NCBI RefSeq assembly: GCF_000197735.1
Contig: NC_014550.1
Location: forward strand, 186,001-250,000
DNA: 64,000 nucleotides
Origin: Glutamicibacter arilaitensis Re117
GTDB lineage: Bacteria; Actinomycetota; Actinomycetes; Actinomycetales; Micrococcaceae
Reading direction: 5' to 3'
The position numbers were made by a program, and so were the translations under genes. Under the pieces are notes generated by a model. That model was not told the origin of the DNA, made no database searches, and saw nothing but the letters and a program-made list of their open reading frames with translations. Each line of letters begins with the position of its first letter. Position 1 is the stretch's first letter. Shown here piece by piece: positions 54,509 to 63,526 of this stretch.

Positions 54509-55813
54509 TCACTCCGCTCGTTTCACTTCCTGCAGTGCCGGCTCATCGCGCAATGGATGGGCGATCTCATCTTGGGCGAATTTTCCCGCCCGCCAGGCAA
54601 TGATGCCGAACAGCGGCGACGCGATTCCGGCGATGATGAATATCGCCTGAAGGCTCATGACCTGGGTCAACGGCCCAGCCACCGCCATGGATAGCGGCAT
54701 CAAGGCCAGTGAAACGAAGAAGTCCAGGCTGGAAATCCGCCCGAGCAGATTGCTTGGCACCCGGCGCTGAAGCAGCGTACCCCAAATGACCATGCCCACC
54801 GCGTCGGTGATGCCAAATGCCAGGAGGATGGCAAAGAGCATCCATGCTTCATCGACATAGCCGACGATAGCCAGCGGCAAGGTGCCCAAGCACCAGCAAG
54901 CGGTCATCAGGCTCAAATACCGGCGCGGGAATTTAGCAGAGGCGATGAGCAGTGAACCCACCGCTGCCCCGGCACCGAAGAAGGCCAAGGCGAAACTGAA
55001 AAGTTTCGCGTCCCCGTGCAGGTTATCGCTGACGATGAAGGGCAAAAGTACTTCGAAGGGGCCGATGAAGGTGAACACCGAAATAACCGAGAAGAGTAAG
55101 GTCCATAGCAGCCAGCGGGTGCGCACGGTGTAGCCGATGCCCTCGCGCAATTGGCGGAAGATGCCCGGCTGCGGTTGGCCATCGGCAGCACCCGGCCTGT
55201 TGTAGGCCTCGCGCTTCGGGATCCTGCGCAGCATCAGCAAGGCGAGCAAGTGAACCAGCGAAAGCCCGATGATCGCGTGCGCTGGTGACAGGGCGGCCAC
55301 CAGGAAACCGGCGGTCATTGGGCCCAGCGCCGTGTGGACTACCGGGCGTATGGTTCCTTCCAGGCCGTTGGCGGCCAGCAGCTGGTCGGCTGGAAGCATC
55401 TTGGGAAGCAACGCCGAGTATGCGGGGTAGAAAAAGGCCGCCCCGGCGCCAACGAGGAATCCAGCCACCATCAGATGCCATAGTTCCAGGACACCGTTGA
55501 TGGCCAGGATTGCGGTGGTGCTCATCAGCGCCAAGGAAAAGACTTCCACCAGCACTACGATGCGCCGGCAGGAATGGCGGTCGGCCATGATGCCGCCGAA
55601 GAGGACGAAGCACAGCAGCCCCACGGCATTGGCGGTGGCGACCATCGACAGTTCTACCGGTCCGCCGTCCAAGCGGCGCACCTGGTAGACCATAGCCACG
55701 GTCCACATGCCAGCGGCAAAGGTCGATAGGACAAGTGCGCTGGCCAGCAGGGCGTAATCGCGGATTGCGAAGGGCTTGATCAGGCGCAGCGCGGTGGTTT
55801 TGAGCGCGCTCAT
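54509..55813 (-). CDS. MFS transporter (EntS-like)
   Basis: A 434-residue transporter with 12 helices. ALLASALVLSTFAAGMW begins helix 1, GGIMADRHSCRRIVVLVEV is the loop 2-3 signature, and the overall pattern resembles the EntS/YfiS group of exporters for siderophores or macrolides. ATG at 55813 has TAGGAG upstream. Its stop overlaps the start region of the deacetylase gene, so the two are co-transcribed. Inverted repeats upstream suggest regulation by a repressor that is not encoded next to it. Confidence 0.88.
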   Translation of the reverse strand: MSALKTTALRLIKPFAIRDYALLASALVLSTFAAGMWTVAMVYQVRRLDGGPVELSMVATANAVGLLCFVLFGGIMADRHSCRRIVVLVEVFSLALMSTTAILAINGVLELWHLMVAGFLVGAGAAFFYPAYSALLPKMLPADQLLAANGLEGTIRPVVHTALGPMTAGFLVAALSPAHAIIGLSLVHLLALLMLRRIPKREAYNRPGAADGQPQPGIFRQLREGIGYTVRTRWLLWTLLFSVISVFTFIGPFEVLLPFIVSDNLHGDAKLFSFALAFFGAGAAVGSLLIASAKFPRRYLSLMTACWCLGTLPLAIVGYVDEAWMLFAILLAFGITDAVGMVIWGTLLQRRVPSNLLGRISSLDFFVSLALMPLSMAVAGPLTQVMSLQAIFIIAGIASPLFGIIAWRAGKFAQDEIAHPLRDEPALQEVKRAE

Positions 55814-55820
55814 TCAAACT

Positions 55821-55875
55821 CCTACGTTAGTGCGTAGGTATTATCATCCGGCAAGTGATTGACTTCTGTCAATCA
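55821..55875 (-). promoter_or_regulatory. Two palindromes in the MFS promoter region
   Basis: TGATTGAC-TTCT-GTCAATCA (55856-55875) is a perfect 8-bp inverted repeat containing a TTGACA -35 box on the minus strand. CCTACG-N6-CGTAGG (55821-55838) is a second inverted repeat, ending within 8 bp of the start codon and overlapping the ribosome site. Confidence 0.65.
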
Positions 55876-55894
55876 GTATTTTCGGACACAAAAA

Positions 55895-55922
55895 CGGGGA
55901 ACAAGCCTAGGCTTGTTCCCCG
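55895..55922 (-). terminator. Terminator of the fructose PTS operon
   Basis: CGGGGAACAAGCC and GGCTTGTTCCCCG are exact complements separated by TA, and on the minus strand a T run follows. It lies 18 bp after the ptsH stop codon. Confidence 0.92.
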
Positions 55923-56120
55923 AATTTCTTAAGTTAAGAGCTACTCGGCGTCGTGGTCGGTTTCCAAGATAGCTACCAGCTGATCCAGTGCGGCTTCTGC
56001 GCCTTCACCCTCGGAACGCAGCACCACGGTGGTGCCGTATTCTGCGCCCAGGCCCATGAGCGAGAGGATGCTCGACGCATCCAGCGCCTCGTCCGCTGGC
56101 TCTCCTTCCAGGGCTATGGT

Positions 56121-57569
56121 GGCTCTTCAGAATTGAGAGTGTAGCCACCTAAACCCAACACCCCGGATCCCGGGCATGTCGTCAATGCATTAAAAAGTCG
56201 AGGCCTTCCAGAAGAATGGAAGTTACCACACTAACCATTTCTAGAGACCTCGACTGTGCACCATTCTATCTATACCCCCGCAAATCTCACGACTTTCACC
56301 AACCTTGACGGACTGGGACTCACCGCCATCGGGCAGCGCCTCACGCCGAAGAAAGCTGAGATCCTCTGCCAAGTGACCAACCCTGACCCATGGTGCCAAA
56401 CGTGCGGAACGCCCGGAAATCCACGCGATACCGTCACCCGGCGCCTGGCCCACGAACCGTTCGGATGGCGGCCCACCGTCCTGGTGATCAAGCACCGCCG
56501 CTACCGCTGCAACCACTGCCAACGAGTCTGGCGTGAAGACCTCAGCCAAGCGGTAGCGCCACGACAGAAAATCAGCCGGACCGGGCTACGCTGGGCTTTG
56601 GCCGGGCTAGTCACCCAGCACCTGTCAGTCTCACGGATTGCCGAAGGGCTCGGTGTCACCTGGAATACCGCCAACGAAGCAGTGCTGGCCGAAGGCCAGC
56701 GCCTGCTGATAGATGACCCAACCCGGTTCAACGGAGTCAAAGTGTTGGGAGTTGATGAGCACGTGTGGCGGCATACCAAAAGTGGAGACAAGTACGTGAC
56801 GGTCATTGTTGACCTCACCCCGGTGAAGGCTGGCACTGGCACCGCACGATTGCTCGACATGATTCCCGGACGTTCCAAGGCCGTGTTCAAGACCTGGCTT
56901 GCTGAACGCGGTGAAGCATGGAAAAACAATGTTGAGGTGGTCGCGATGGACGGGTTCACCGGCTTCAAAAGCGCTGCTGCTGAGGAACTGCCCCAAGCCG
57001 TAGAAGTCTTGGACCCTTTTCATGTGGTCAAGCTCGGCTCCGAGGCGTTGGACCAGGCCAGACAACGAGTTCAGCGTGAACAATATGGGCGGCGTGGCCG
57101 GAAAGATGATCCGCTGTATAAGTGCCGGCGTACGCTGACTACAGGTTTATCGCTGGCCACAGAGAAACAGAAACAGCGCGTTGAAGACCTGTTCAACGTT
57201 GCGAAGCACGAGCCTGTGCAATTGGTCTGGAGCGTTTACCAGAGGATGGTTGATGCCTACCGGCAGAAGAAGCCCGAGATCGGGAAGTGGGCCATGGAAC
57301 AACTGATCAACGAGATCGGTACCAAAGTGCCGAAGGGTTTACCGGAGTTGAAGAAACTCGGTGGTACGCTGCGCAGGCGGAAACCGGATATCCTCGCGTA
57401 TTTTGATCACATTGGCAGTTCCAATGGGCCTACTGAAGCACTCAATGGGCGGTTGGAGCACCTGCGGGGTATCGCTTTGGGGTTCACGAATTTGACGCAC
57501 TATATCGCACGGTCATTGTTGGAAACCGGTGGCTTTAGATCGCGTTTACACCCTGAATCCTGAAGAGCC
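56121..57569 (+). mobile_element. ISL3 family insertion sequence in ptsH
   Basis: A 1449-bp element with terminal repeats GGCTCTTCAGAATT on the left and AATCCTGAAGAGCC on the right (13 of 14 matching), and a perfect 8-bp target duplication GCTATGGT at 56113-56120 and 57570-57577. Both ends and the transposase look intact, so the insertion is recent. Confidence 0.96.
56256..57563 (+). CDS. ISL3 family transposase
   Basis: A 435-residue transposase. N-terminal zinc ribbon: CQTCGTPG and YRCNHCQRVW; a helix-turn-helix (LSVSRIAEGLGVTWNTANEAV); then the DDE domain with Asp in VLGVDEHVW, Asp in VVAMDGFTGFKSAA and Glu in NGPTEALNGRLEHLRGIALGF. Full length and without frameshifts. Confidence 0.95.
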   Translation: MHHSIYTPANLTTFTNLDGLGLTAIGQRLTPKKAEILCQVTNPDPWCQTCGTPGNPRDTVTRRLAHEPFGWRPTVLVIKHRRYRCNHCQRVWREDLSQAVAPRQKISRTGLRWALAGLVTQHLSVSRIAEGLGVTWNTANEAVLAEGQRLLIDDPTRFNGVKVLGVDEHVWRHTKSGDKYVTVIVDLTPVKAGTGTARLLDMIPGRSKAVFKTWLAERGEAWKNNVEVVAMDGFTGFKSAAAEELPQAVEVLDPFHVVKLGSEALDQARQRVQREQYGRRGRKDDPLYKCRRTLTTGLSLATEKQKQRVEDLFNVAKHEPVQLVWSVYQRMVDAYRQKKPEIGKWAMEQLINEIGTKVPKGLPELKKLGGTLRRRKPDILAYFDHIGSSNGPTEALNGRLEHLRGIALGFTNLTHYIARSLLETGGFRSRLHPES

Positions 57570-57729
57570 GCTATGGTGACCTCTACCGGAAGTTCTGCTG
57601 CGGCTTCGGCGAAGATTGCTGCCGGGCGGGCGTGCAGGCCGACTCGGCTGCCGATGATTGCTGTACGTTCTGCCATGGTGGCTCCTTTGGGATCTAGTGA
57701 GCGGTTGCTTGGGGATAAATTCTAATGGC

Positions 57730-59412
57730 CTACAGGCCGAAACGGTCCAACTCGCCCAGCTCTGCACGCACCGCGCTGCGGGCAAGCTCAGCCGACGGCG
57801 CGTCCAAGGCCAGTTTGGCCAAGCGCTGAGCCTTGGCCAGGTCCACGGTACGCAGTACCGCGGAGACTGGGGCCAGGGCCCGCTTGTTCATGGACAGGGT
57901 GGTCACACCCAGACCCACCAGCACCACGGCCAGGGCCGGGTCAGCCGCGGCTTCGCCGCACACGCCTACCGGTTTGCCATCGGCGCTTTGGGCGCCGGCG
58001 GTGGTCGCGGCCACCATGTGCAGCACGGCTGGCTGCCATGGATCATTCAGCTCGGCCAAGGTACCGAGCTGGCGGTCCGCAGCCATGGTGTACTGGGTCA
58101 AGTCGTTGGTGCCAATGGAAACGAAATCACAGCGCTGCAGGATCTGGCCGGCCAGAATTGCGGCCGATGGGACCTCGATCATGGTACCGGCGGTGGCAAA
58201 GCCAGCGGCCTTGGCCATCTGCGCGAAGTCTTCCGCCTCAGCCGGGGTGGAGATCATCGGGGCCATGACCCAGACATCTGCCTCATGCTCGCTGGTCGCC
58301 TGGGCGATGGCCTTGAGCTGGCGCTCCAGCACACCGGGGCTGGACAAGTCGGTGCGGTAGCCGCGAACACCCAGTGCAGGGTTTGGCTCGCTGGAATCGG
58401 TCAGGAATGGCAGTGGCTTGTCGGCCCCCGCATCCAGGGTTCGCACCACGACCTTCTGTCCGGGGAAAGCCGCGAAGACTGCGCCGTAGGCAGAAACCTG
58501 TTCCTGGTGGGTGGGTTCTTTTTCCTTGCCCAAGAAGCAAAACTCGGTGCGCAGCAGGCCAACGCCCTCGGCACCGGCGGCGGCAGCCAGCTGCGCGTCT
58601 TCGCCACTGCCCACATTGGACAGCAGCGGTACGCGGTAGCCGTCTGCGAGTTCTCCGGTGCCAGAGAAGTCCGGCAGGACCTCTCTGTTGGCGTAGGTGC
58701 TTGCCAAGTGCTCTTCGGCTTCGGTGGGATCGGTGATGACCAACCCGTCGATGCCGTCAACAAAAACATAATCGCCGTTGGCCAGTTCGGTGGTTTCCGG
58801 CGCAGCCACGATAGCGGGCAGGCCCAGCGAGCGGGCGATGATCGCGGTGTGCGACTGCGGCCCGCCATCGGAGGTGACCAGCGCCAGGACCTTCGCCGGA
58901 TCCAGGGTTGCGGTGTCCGCCGGGGCAAGATCCACCGCGGCGAGGATGAAGGGCTGATCCGAATCCGGGATGCCTGGGGCAGGCACGCCACGCAGTTCAG
59001 CGACAATACGGGCGCGAACATCCAGTACGTCCCCGGCGCGTTCGGCCATGTAACCGCCCAGGGCGGCCAGCTGGGTGGCGACCGCATCGGCAGCTTCCCA
59101 GATGGCCGATTCTGCGCAGGTGCCACCGGTGACCAGCTTGGTGGCGGACTTGATCAGCGTGCGGTCGCTGGCCATCAGCGCGGTGGCCTTCAGCACGGCC
59201 TGCGCATCTCCGGTAGCCAGCGCTGCGCGCTCCTTGAGCCCGGTGGCCACAGCCTTGGATGCCTCGGCCAGGCGCTGGGATTCTTCCTCTGCGCTCATGC
59301 CCTGCGGCAACGGTGCGCCGTCTGCGGGTGGAAGGATTGGTTCGGGCATGCGGCGCACGTGTCCAATGACGCGTCCGGCACTGACGCCTACTCCGGTGAA
59401 CTTCTTGCTCAT
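57730..59412 (-). CDS. ptsI: Phosphoenolpyruvate-protein phosphotransferase (PTS enzyme I)
   Basis: A 560-residue soluble enzyme that takes phosphate from PEP and passes it to HPr. Phospho-His is in GGPQSHTAIIARSLGLPA; the PEP-binding barrel has LLRTEFCFLG, VVVRTLDAGADKPLPFL, GVRGYR and FVSIGTNDLTQYTMAADR, and the catalytic Cys is in PVGVCGEAAADP. Length and motifs are normal. It overlaps fruA by 4 bp and is followed after 53 bp by the disrupted ptsH, so its natural acceptor is missing here. Confidence 0.96.
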   Translation of the reverse strand: MSKKFTGVGVSAGRVIGHVRRMPEPILPPADGAPLPQGMSAEEESQRLAEASKAVATGLKERAALATGDAQAVLKATALMASDRTLIKSATKLVTGGTCAESAIWEAADAVATQLAALGGYMAERAGDVLDVRARIVAELRGVPAPGIPDSDQPFILAAVDLAPADTATLDPAKVLALVTSDGGPQSHTAIIARSLGLPAIVAAPETTELANGDYVFVDGIDGLVITDPTEAEEHLASTYANREVLPDFSGTGELADGYRVPLLSNVGSGEDAQLAAAAGAEGVGLLRTEFCFLGKEKEPTHQEQVSAYGAVFAAFPGQKVVVRTLDAGADKPLPFLTDSSEPNPALGVRGYRTDLSSPGVLERQLKAIAQATSEHEADVWVMAPMISTPAEAEDFAQMAKAAGFATAGTMIEVPSAAILAGQILQRCDFVSIGTNDLTQYTMAADRQLGTLAELNDPWQPAVLHMVAATTAGAQSADGKPVGVCGEAAADPALAVVLVGLGVTTLSMNKRALAPVSAVLRTVDLAKAQRLAKLALDAPSAELARSAVRAELGELDRFGL

Positions 59413-61406
59413 GCTGCGACCTTTGCCGGATCAACGGCTCCCACGGGGGCCTTGCGGACGAACTTCTTCAGGACGATCACCAATGCTGCTGAGACCAGAG
59501 TACCGATGAGCGTGGCCAGCAGGAACATCGGCCAGGTGTTATCCATGGCGAAGAAGACGAAGATACCACCGTGCGGGGCCTGGCTGATCGCTTGGAAGCT
59601 CATGATCAGCGAGCCGGTGATGCCGGCGCCGACCATGGAGGCCGGGATGACGCGCAGCGGGTCGGCTGCGGCGAAGGGGATAGCACCTTCGGAAATGAAG
59701 GCGGCGCCCAGCAGCCAGGCGGCCTTGCCGTTTTCGCGCTCGGCCCCGGTGAATAGCTTCGGCGACACCGCGGTGGCCAGGGCCATCGCCAGTGGCGGAA
59801 CCATGCCCGCTGCCATCACGGCGGCCATGATCATCAGCGGGGCCGGGTTCTCGGCCACCGAACCGGCGCCCAAGCCGGCTACCGCGAAGGAATAAGCGAC
59901 CTTGTTGATCGGCCCGCCCAAATCGATGGCCATCATCAGGCCCAGGATCAGGCCGAGGATCGCCGCCGCGGTGCCGGACATGCCCGCCAGCCAGCCGTTG
60001 AGGGCTTCGGTGAGCTGGGCAATCGGCCCGCCCAGGAACAGGAACATCAGGCCTGAAGCGATGATGGAACCGAGCAATGGCACGATGACCACTGGCATCA
60101 GCCCGCGTAGCCAGCGTGGCACGGTCCAGGAATTGATCCAGCGGCAGGCCAGGCCAGCGATAACGCCGCCGACGATGCCGCCAATGAACCCGGCACCCAT
60201 GAAGCCGGCCACCGCGCCTGCGGTGAAGCCCGGGGCGATGCCCGGACGGTCGGCATAGGCATAGGCGATGTAACCGCCCAGCGCCGGGACCAGGAAGCCC
60301 ATTGACAGGCCGCCGATCTTGAACGCCACCGCGCCGAGGTAGGCCAGCAAGCCAGCTTCCGGCAGATTGAACAGCGTATTTTCGGTCAAGTACTGGTCTG
60401 CTACATCAGTGATGGCATAGCCGCCGAGCAGGAAGCCCAGCGCGATCAGCAGGCCGCCACCGGCGACGAACGGGATCATGTAGGAGACACCGGTGAGCAG
60501 CGCGCGCTTCAGTCCAGCGCCGAACCCCTCGGAGGCAGAATCCGTGGAGCGCTCGCTTGCCGTTTCGTTGCCGGCTGGTACCTTGCGGGCCGCCGGATCC
60601 TTGGCCGCGGCCAAGGCATCCTTGAGCAGCTTTTCGGGTTCATCCACACCGCGCTTGACCGGAACCTGGATCACTGGCTTGCCGGCGAACCGCGATTGGT
60701 CGCGCACGTCGACGTCCACCGCGAAGATCACCGCGTCGGCCTGGGCGATCAATGCCGGATCCAACGGCTTGGACCCGGAGGACCCCTGGGTTTCCACAGC
60801 GAAGTCAACGCCGAGTTCTTCAGCGGCCTGTGCCAGGGAATCGGCGGCCATGTAGGTGTGGGCGATGCCGGTCGGGCAGGCGGTGACGGCCACGATCTTC
60901 GGCCGCGCCGTGGCAGCGGGTGCTGCTGCTGCTGGTGCAGCTGGTGCGGCGGGGGCATCGGAGAGCACTTCGGAGACCAGTGCGACGATTTCCTCGTTGC
61001 TCCTGGCTGCACGCAGGGCCGCGGTGAAGGGTTTCTTCACCAGTGCGCGGGCCAGCTTGGAGAGCAGCTTCAGGTGCTCCTTGTCGGCGCCTTCCGGGGC
61101 GGCAATGAAGAAGACCAGATCTGCCGGGCCGTCCTTGGCACCGAAGTCCACCGGGGTGCCCAGCCGGGCCATGGCCAGAGTGGGAACGGTGACCGCTGCT
61201 GATCGGCAATGCGGAATCGCGATGCCGCCGGGCACGCCGGTGGCCGTCTTCGCCTCGCGGGCCAAGGCATGCTCGGCCTATTCGGCGGCGCTGGCGGCTC
61301 GCCCGGCCTGCGTGATCTGCTGGGCCAGGTACTTGATGACGTCGGTGCTCGTTGAACCTAGATGCGCATCCAGGGTGACGAGCCGGGTTTCGATCAGATC
61401 GCTCAT
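59409..61406 (-). pseudogene. fruA: Fructose PTS enzyme IIABC with premature amber codon
   Basis: From the ATG at 61406 the frame reads a normal EIIA start (SDLIETRLVTLDAHLGSTST) but meets TAG at 61278-61280, codon 43 of 666. The same frame then continues open to the end: EIIA His in GIAIPHCRS, EIIB Cys in VTACPTGIAHTYMAADSL, and an EIIC of about 9-10 helices (GAGFIGGIVGGVIAGLACRW, LGLILGLMMAIDLGGPINK). Restart at a TTG at 61265 would give a protein lacking the first 47 residues of EIIA. Unless read through or restarted, the fructose transporter is lost. A sequencing error at this base is the alternative. Confidence 0.85.
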
Positions 61407-61408
61407 GG

Positions 61409-62386
61409 TCAGGATCCTTGCCTTGGGGTGAGTTCGATGACGCTGACCGCATCGATGCGGAGGTCGGTTGGGGTGGGGATGCCGGAGCCGGGCAGCGAGG
61501 CCGCCGCGGTTCCGTAGGCGATGGCCTGGCGCAGCTTGAACGCCGGCAAGTGGCCTGCCGTGTCTGCCAGCAGATAGCCGGCCAGCGAGGAATCGCCGGC
61601 ACCTACTGTGCTGCGCGGGGTGATCGGCTGCGGCCAGCCGTGCCAGCAGCCCTCGGCAGTGGCCAGTACCGCGCCGTGCGCACCCAGGGTGGTGAGCACC
61701 GCGGCCCCGGGACGGCGCAGCAGCTTGGAGCTGGCGCGAGCGGCCAGCCCGGGGTCCGCTTCGAGCTGAGCTTCGCCCAGGTCCTCGCCCAGCAGCTCGG
61801 CAAGCTCTTCGGCGTTGGGCTTGACCAGATCCGGGATGTGGATCTCGCCGTGGGCGAAGAGCTGGCGCAGCGGCTCCCCAGAGGTATCAACTGCAATCTT
61901 CGGGCACTTCGCGCCGAGCTGCTCGCGCAACGACGCGGTAAGCAGGGCGTAGTAGTTCGCCGGCACACCGGGCGGCAGCGACCCTGCCATGACCAGCCAA
62001 TCGGCGCCGGCGCAGGAATCGCGCACCAGCTCCGAGAGCTGCTCCAACGTGGCCGCGTCCAGCTCAGGACCGGCCTCGTTGATCTTGGTGGTCGATCCAT
62101 CCGGCGAGGTCAGCGTCGTGTTGGTGCGCAGCGGAGCATTGATTTCCAGCGCCCGGTAGGGCAACTGGTCGGCGGCCAGGGCGACGATGAGCGGATCGTT
62201 TCCGGCTCCGGGGAGTACAGCGAGGGTCCGCTGCCCGGCGGCGAGGATGACCCGCGCAACATTCACGCCCTTGCCTGCGGCCTGCAGGTGGCTGCCAGCG
62301 GCCCGCTGCACCGCACCGGGCTGCAATGCGGCGGCCAATTCGATGGTCTTGTCCAGCGCCGGGTTGCAGGTCAACGTCACGATCAT
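61409..62386 (-). CDS. fruK: 1-phosphofructokinase
   Basis: A 325-residue PfkB-family kinase converting fructose 1-phosphate to the 1,6-bisphosphate. LNPALDKTIEL-like start (TCNPALDKTIELAAAL), GKGVNVARVILAAG, the substrate-binding SLPPGVPANYYA, and the anion hole with catalytic Asp in STVGAGDSSLAGYL. It overlaps the upstream regulator by ATGA and ends 2 bp before the fruA ATG. Confidence 0.94.
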   Translation of the reverse strand: MIVTLTCNPALDKTIELAAALQPGAVQRAAGSHLQAAGKGVNVARVILAAGQRTLAVLPGAGNDPLIVALAADQLPYRALEINAPLRTNTTLTSPDGSTTKINEAGPELDAATLEQLSELVRDSCAGADWLVMAGSLPPGVPANYYALLTASLREQLGAKCPKIAVDTSGEPLRQLFAHGEIHIPDLVKPNAEELAELLGEDLGEAQLEADPGLAARASSKLLRRPGAAVLTTLGAHGAVLATAEGCWHGWPQPITPRSTVGAGDSSLAGYLLADTAGHLPAFKLRQAIAYGTAAASLPGSGIPTPTDLRIDAVSVIELTPRQGS

Positions 62387-63159
62387 GCGACCACCACCTC
62401 GACATCGGCCGCGTCCAGGGCGGCAGCGAGTTCGGTTCCGGGCTGCTGGTCGGTGACCAGAGTGTCAATGGCTTCCAGGGAAGCGAAGCGGACCAGGGTT
62501 TCCTGGTCGAACTTGGAGCTGTCGGCCAGCAGCACTACGCGGCGGGCACTGGCTACCAAGGCGCGCTTGACCGCTGCTTCCAGCGGGTCCGGGGTGCTCA
62601 GGCCGAAACCGGCATGCAACCCGTTGGTGCCGATGAAAGCGATGTCGGCCCGGTACTGGGAATACTCCTGCGCGGTGCGGGCACCGCTGGTGGCCCCGGT
62701 CAGGCCGCGGACGCGACCGCCGATGAGCTCCAGGGCGATGTCGGGACAATGGATCAGGGCCGAGGCGATGGGCAAGGCGTGGGTAATGACCACCAGTCCG
62801 GAGCCAGCGTTGGCCTTGACCATGCGCTCTGCGAGGATTTCGGTGGTGGTTCCGGCATCGATGATGACCGAGGCGTCTGAAACAGGAAGCAAGCCCAGGG
62901 CACGTTGCGCGATCCGGGCCTTGGCGTCGGAGTGGATGGTCGTGCGTACCACGTAGCTTTCCTCGCGGGTGCTGGCTTCGGACGTGGCCACCGCCCCGCC
63001 ATGGACGCGACGCAGGCAGTTCTCGGATTCGAGCTGTGCCAGGTCGCGGCGGACGGTTTCCCGGGTGATATCGAAGCGCTGCGCGAGCTGGGCGACGGTT
63101 ACTTTCCCGTCAGCTTCCAGCTGCTCAACGATCAGCCGGTGTCGTTCTTCGGCGAACAT
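62383..63159 (-). CDS. fruR: DeoR family repressor of the fructose operon
   Basis: A 258-residue regulator. HTH: LEADGKVTVAQLAQRFDITRETVRRDLAQLESENCLRRVHGGAVA, the classical DeoR signature. The ligand domain (ASVIIDAGTTTEILAERM, IALELIGGRVRG, IAFIGTNGLHAGFGLSTPD) binds phosphosugars, probably fructose 1-phosphate. First gene of fruR-fruK-fruA-ptsI-ptsH. Confidence 0.93.
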   Translation of the reverse strand: MFAEERHRLIVEQLEADGKVTVAQLAQRFDITRETVRRDLAQLESENCLRRVHGGAVATSEASTREESYVVRTTIHSDAKARIAQRALGLLPVSDASVIIDAGTTTEILAERMVKANAGSGLVVITHALPIASALIHCPDIALELIGGRVRGLTGATSGARTAQEYSQYRADIAFIGTNGLHAGFGLSTPDPLEAAVKRALVASARRVVLLADSSKFDQETLVRFASLEAIDTLVTDQQPGTELAAALDAADVEVVVA

Positions 63160-63213
63160 TCTTGCCTCCGCAATTCCTCATGACCTGCAACACATTGATC
63201 TGTGTTTCCATGA

Positions 63214-63242
63214 CTTTATGCCCGATTGTGTGGCATCGTCAA
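63214..63242 (-). promoter_or_regulatory. Promoter of the fructose PTS operon
   Basis: On the minus strand TTGACG (63237-63242) and ATAAAG (63214-63219) are separated by 17 bp. T-rich repeats TTTTTGGCTTTATTTGG just upstream (63257 onward) may be FruR binding sites. Confidence 0.6.
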
Positions 63243-63526
63243 GTGAAAATGTGGGGAATTTTTGGCTTTATTTGGTTTTGAGTGGGTTTGCTAGGGGTTA
63301 TGCAGAATCAGCGCTGGGAGATATGCGTAACCAAAGCAGCGTGCGACTCGATCCTGTCCTCCGGAAATCGCCATCCGTGCGGCCTCAGCTGACGGGAAAC
63401 CGCACCCAGGAGCAAGACCTCGGTATATCAGCTGCCTGCGGGCGTTCCCGGTTGTTCCCGACTCCTTCGCTCGACGCATGGCCGCGTTGGAAGCTCGAGA
63501 TCCGCACCGCATCAGGACCCGGCGGT
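63243..63526. other. Intergenic region between fruR promoter and CPBP gene
   Basis: About 280 bp without a supported gene. The left 60 bp are T/G-rich and probably regulatory for the fru operon. The rest is GC-rich and contains no clear hairpin terminator or promoter that I can support. Confidence 0.4.

Larger units (their letters stand above)
55941..57676 (-). pseudogene. ptsH: HPr phosphocarrier protein, disrupted by an ISL3 element
   Basis: The 5' part (57570-57676) starts at ATG 57676 after AAAGGAG and codes MAERTAIIGSRVGLHARPAA..., with the phosphorylated His in GLHARPAA. The 3' part (55941-56120) codes LEGEPADEALDASSILSLMG (with the regulatory Ser region) to LETDHDAE and the stop. Deleting the IS and one copy of the 8-bp duplication rejoins the two parts in frame (VEVTIA-LEGEP) into a normal HPr of about 90 residues. 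As it stands, the protein is cut after about 36 residues, and phosphate transfer from enzyme I should be lost unless another HPr exists. Confidence 0.95.

Noticed and set aside
57658..59895. 745-codon open frame antisense to ptsI
   Set aside because: Gly/Gln-rich shadow of enzyme I with no family resemblance.
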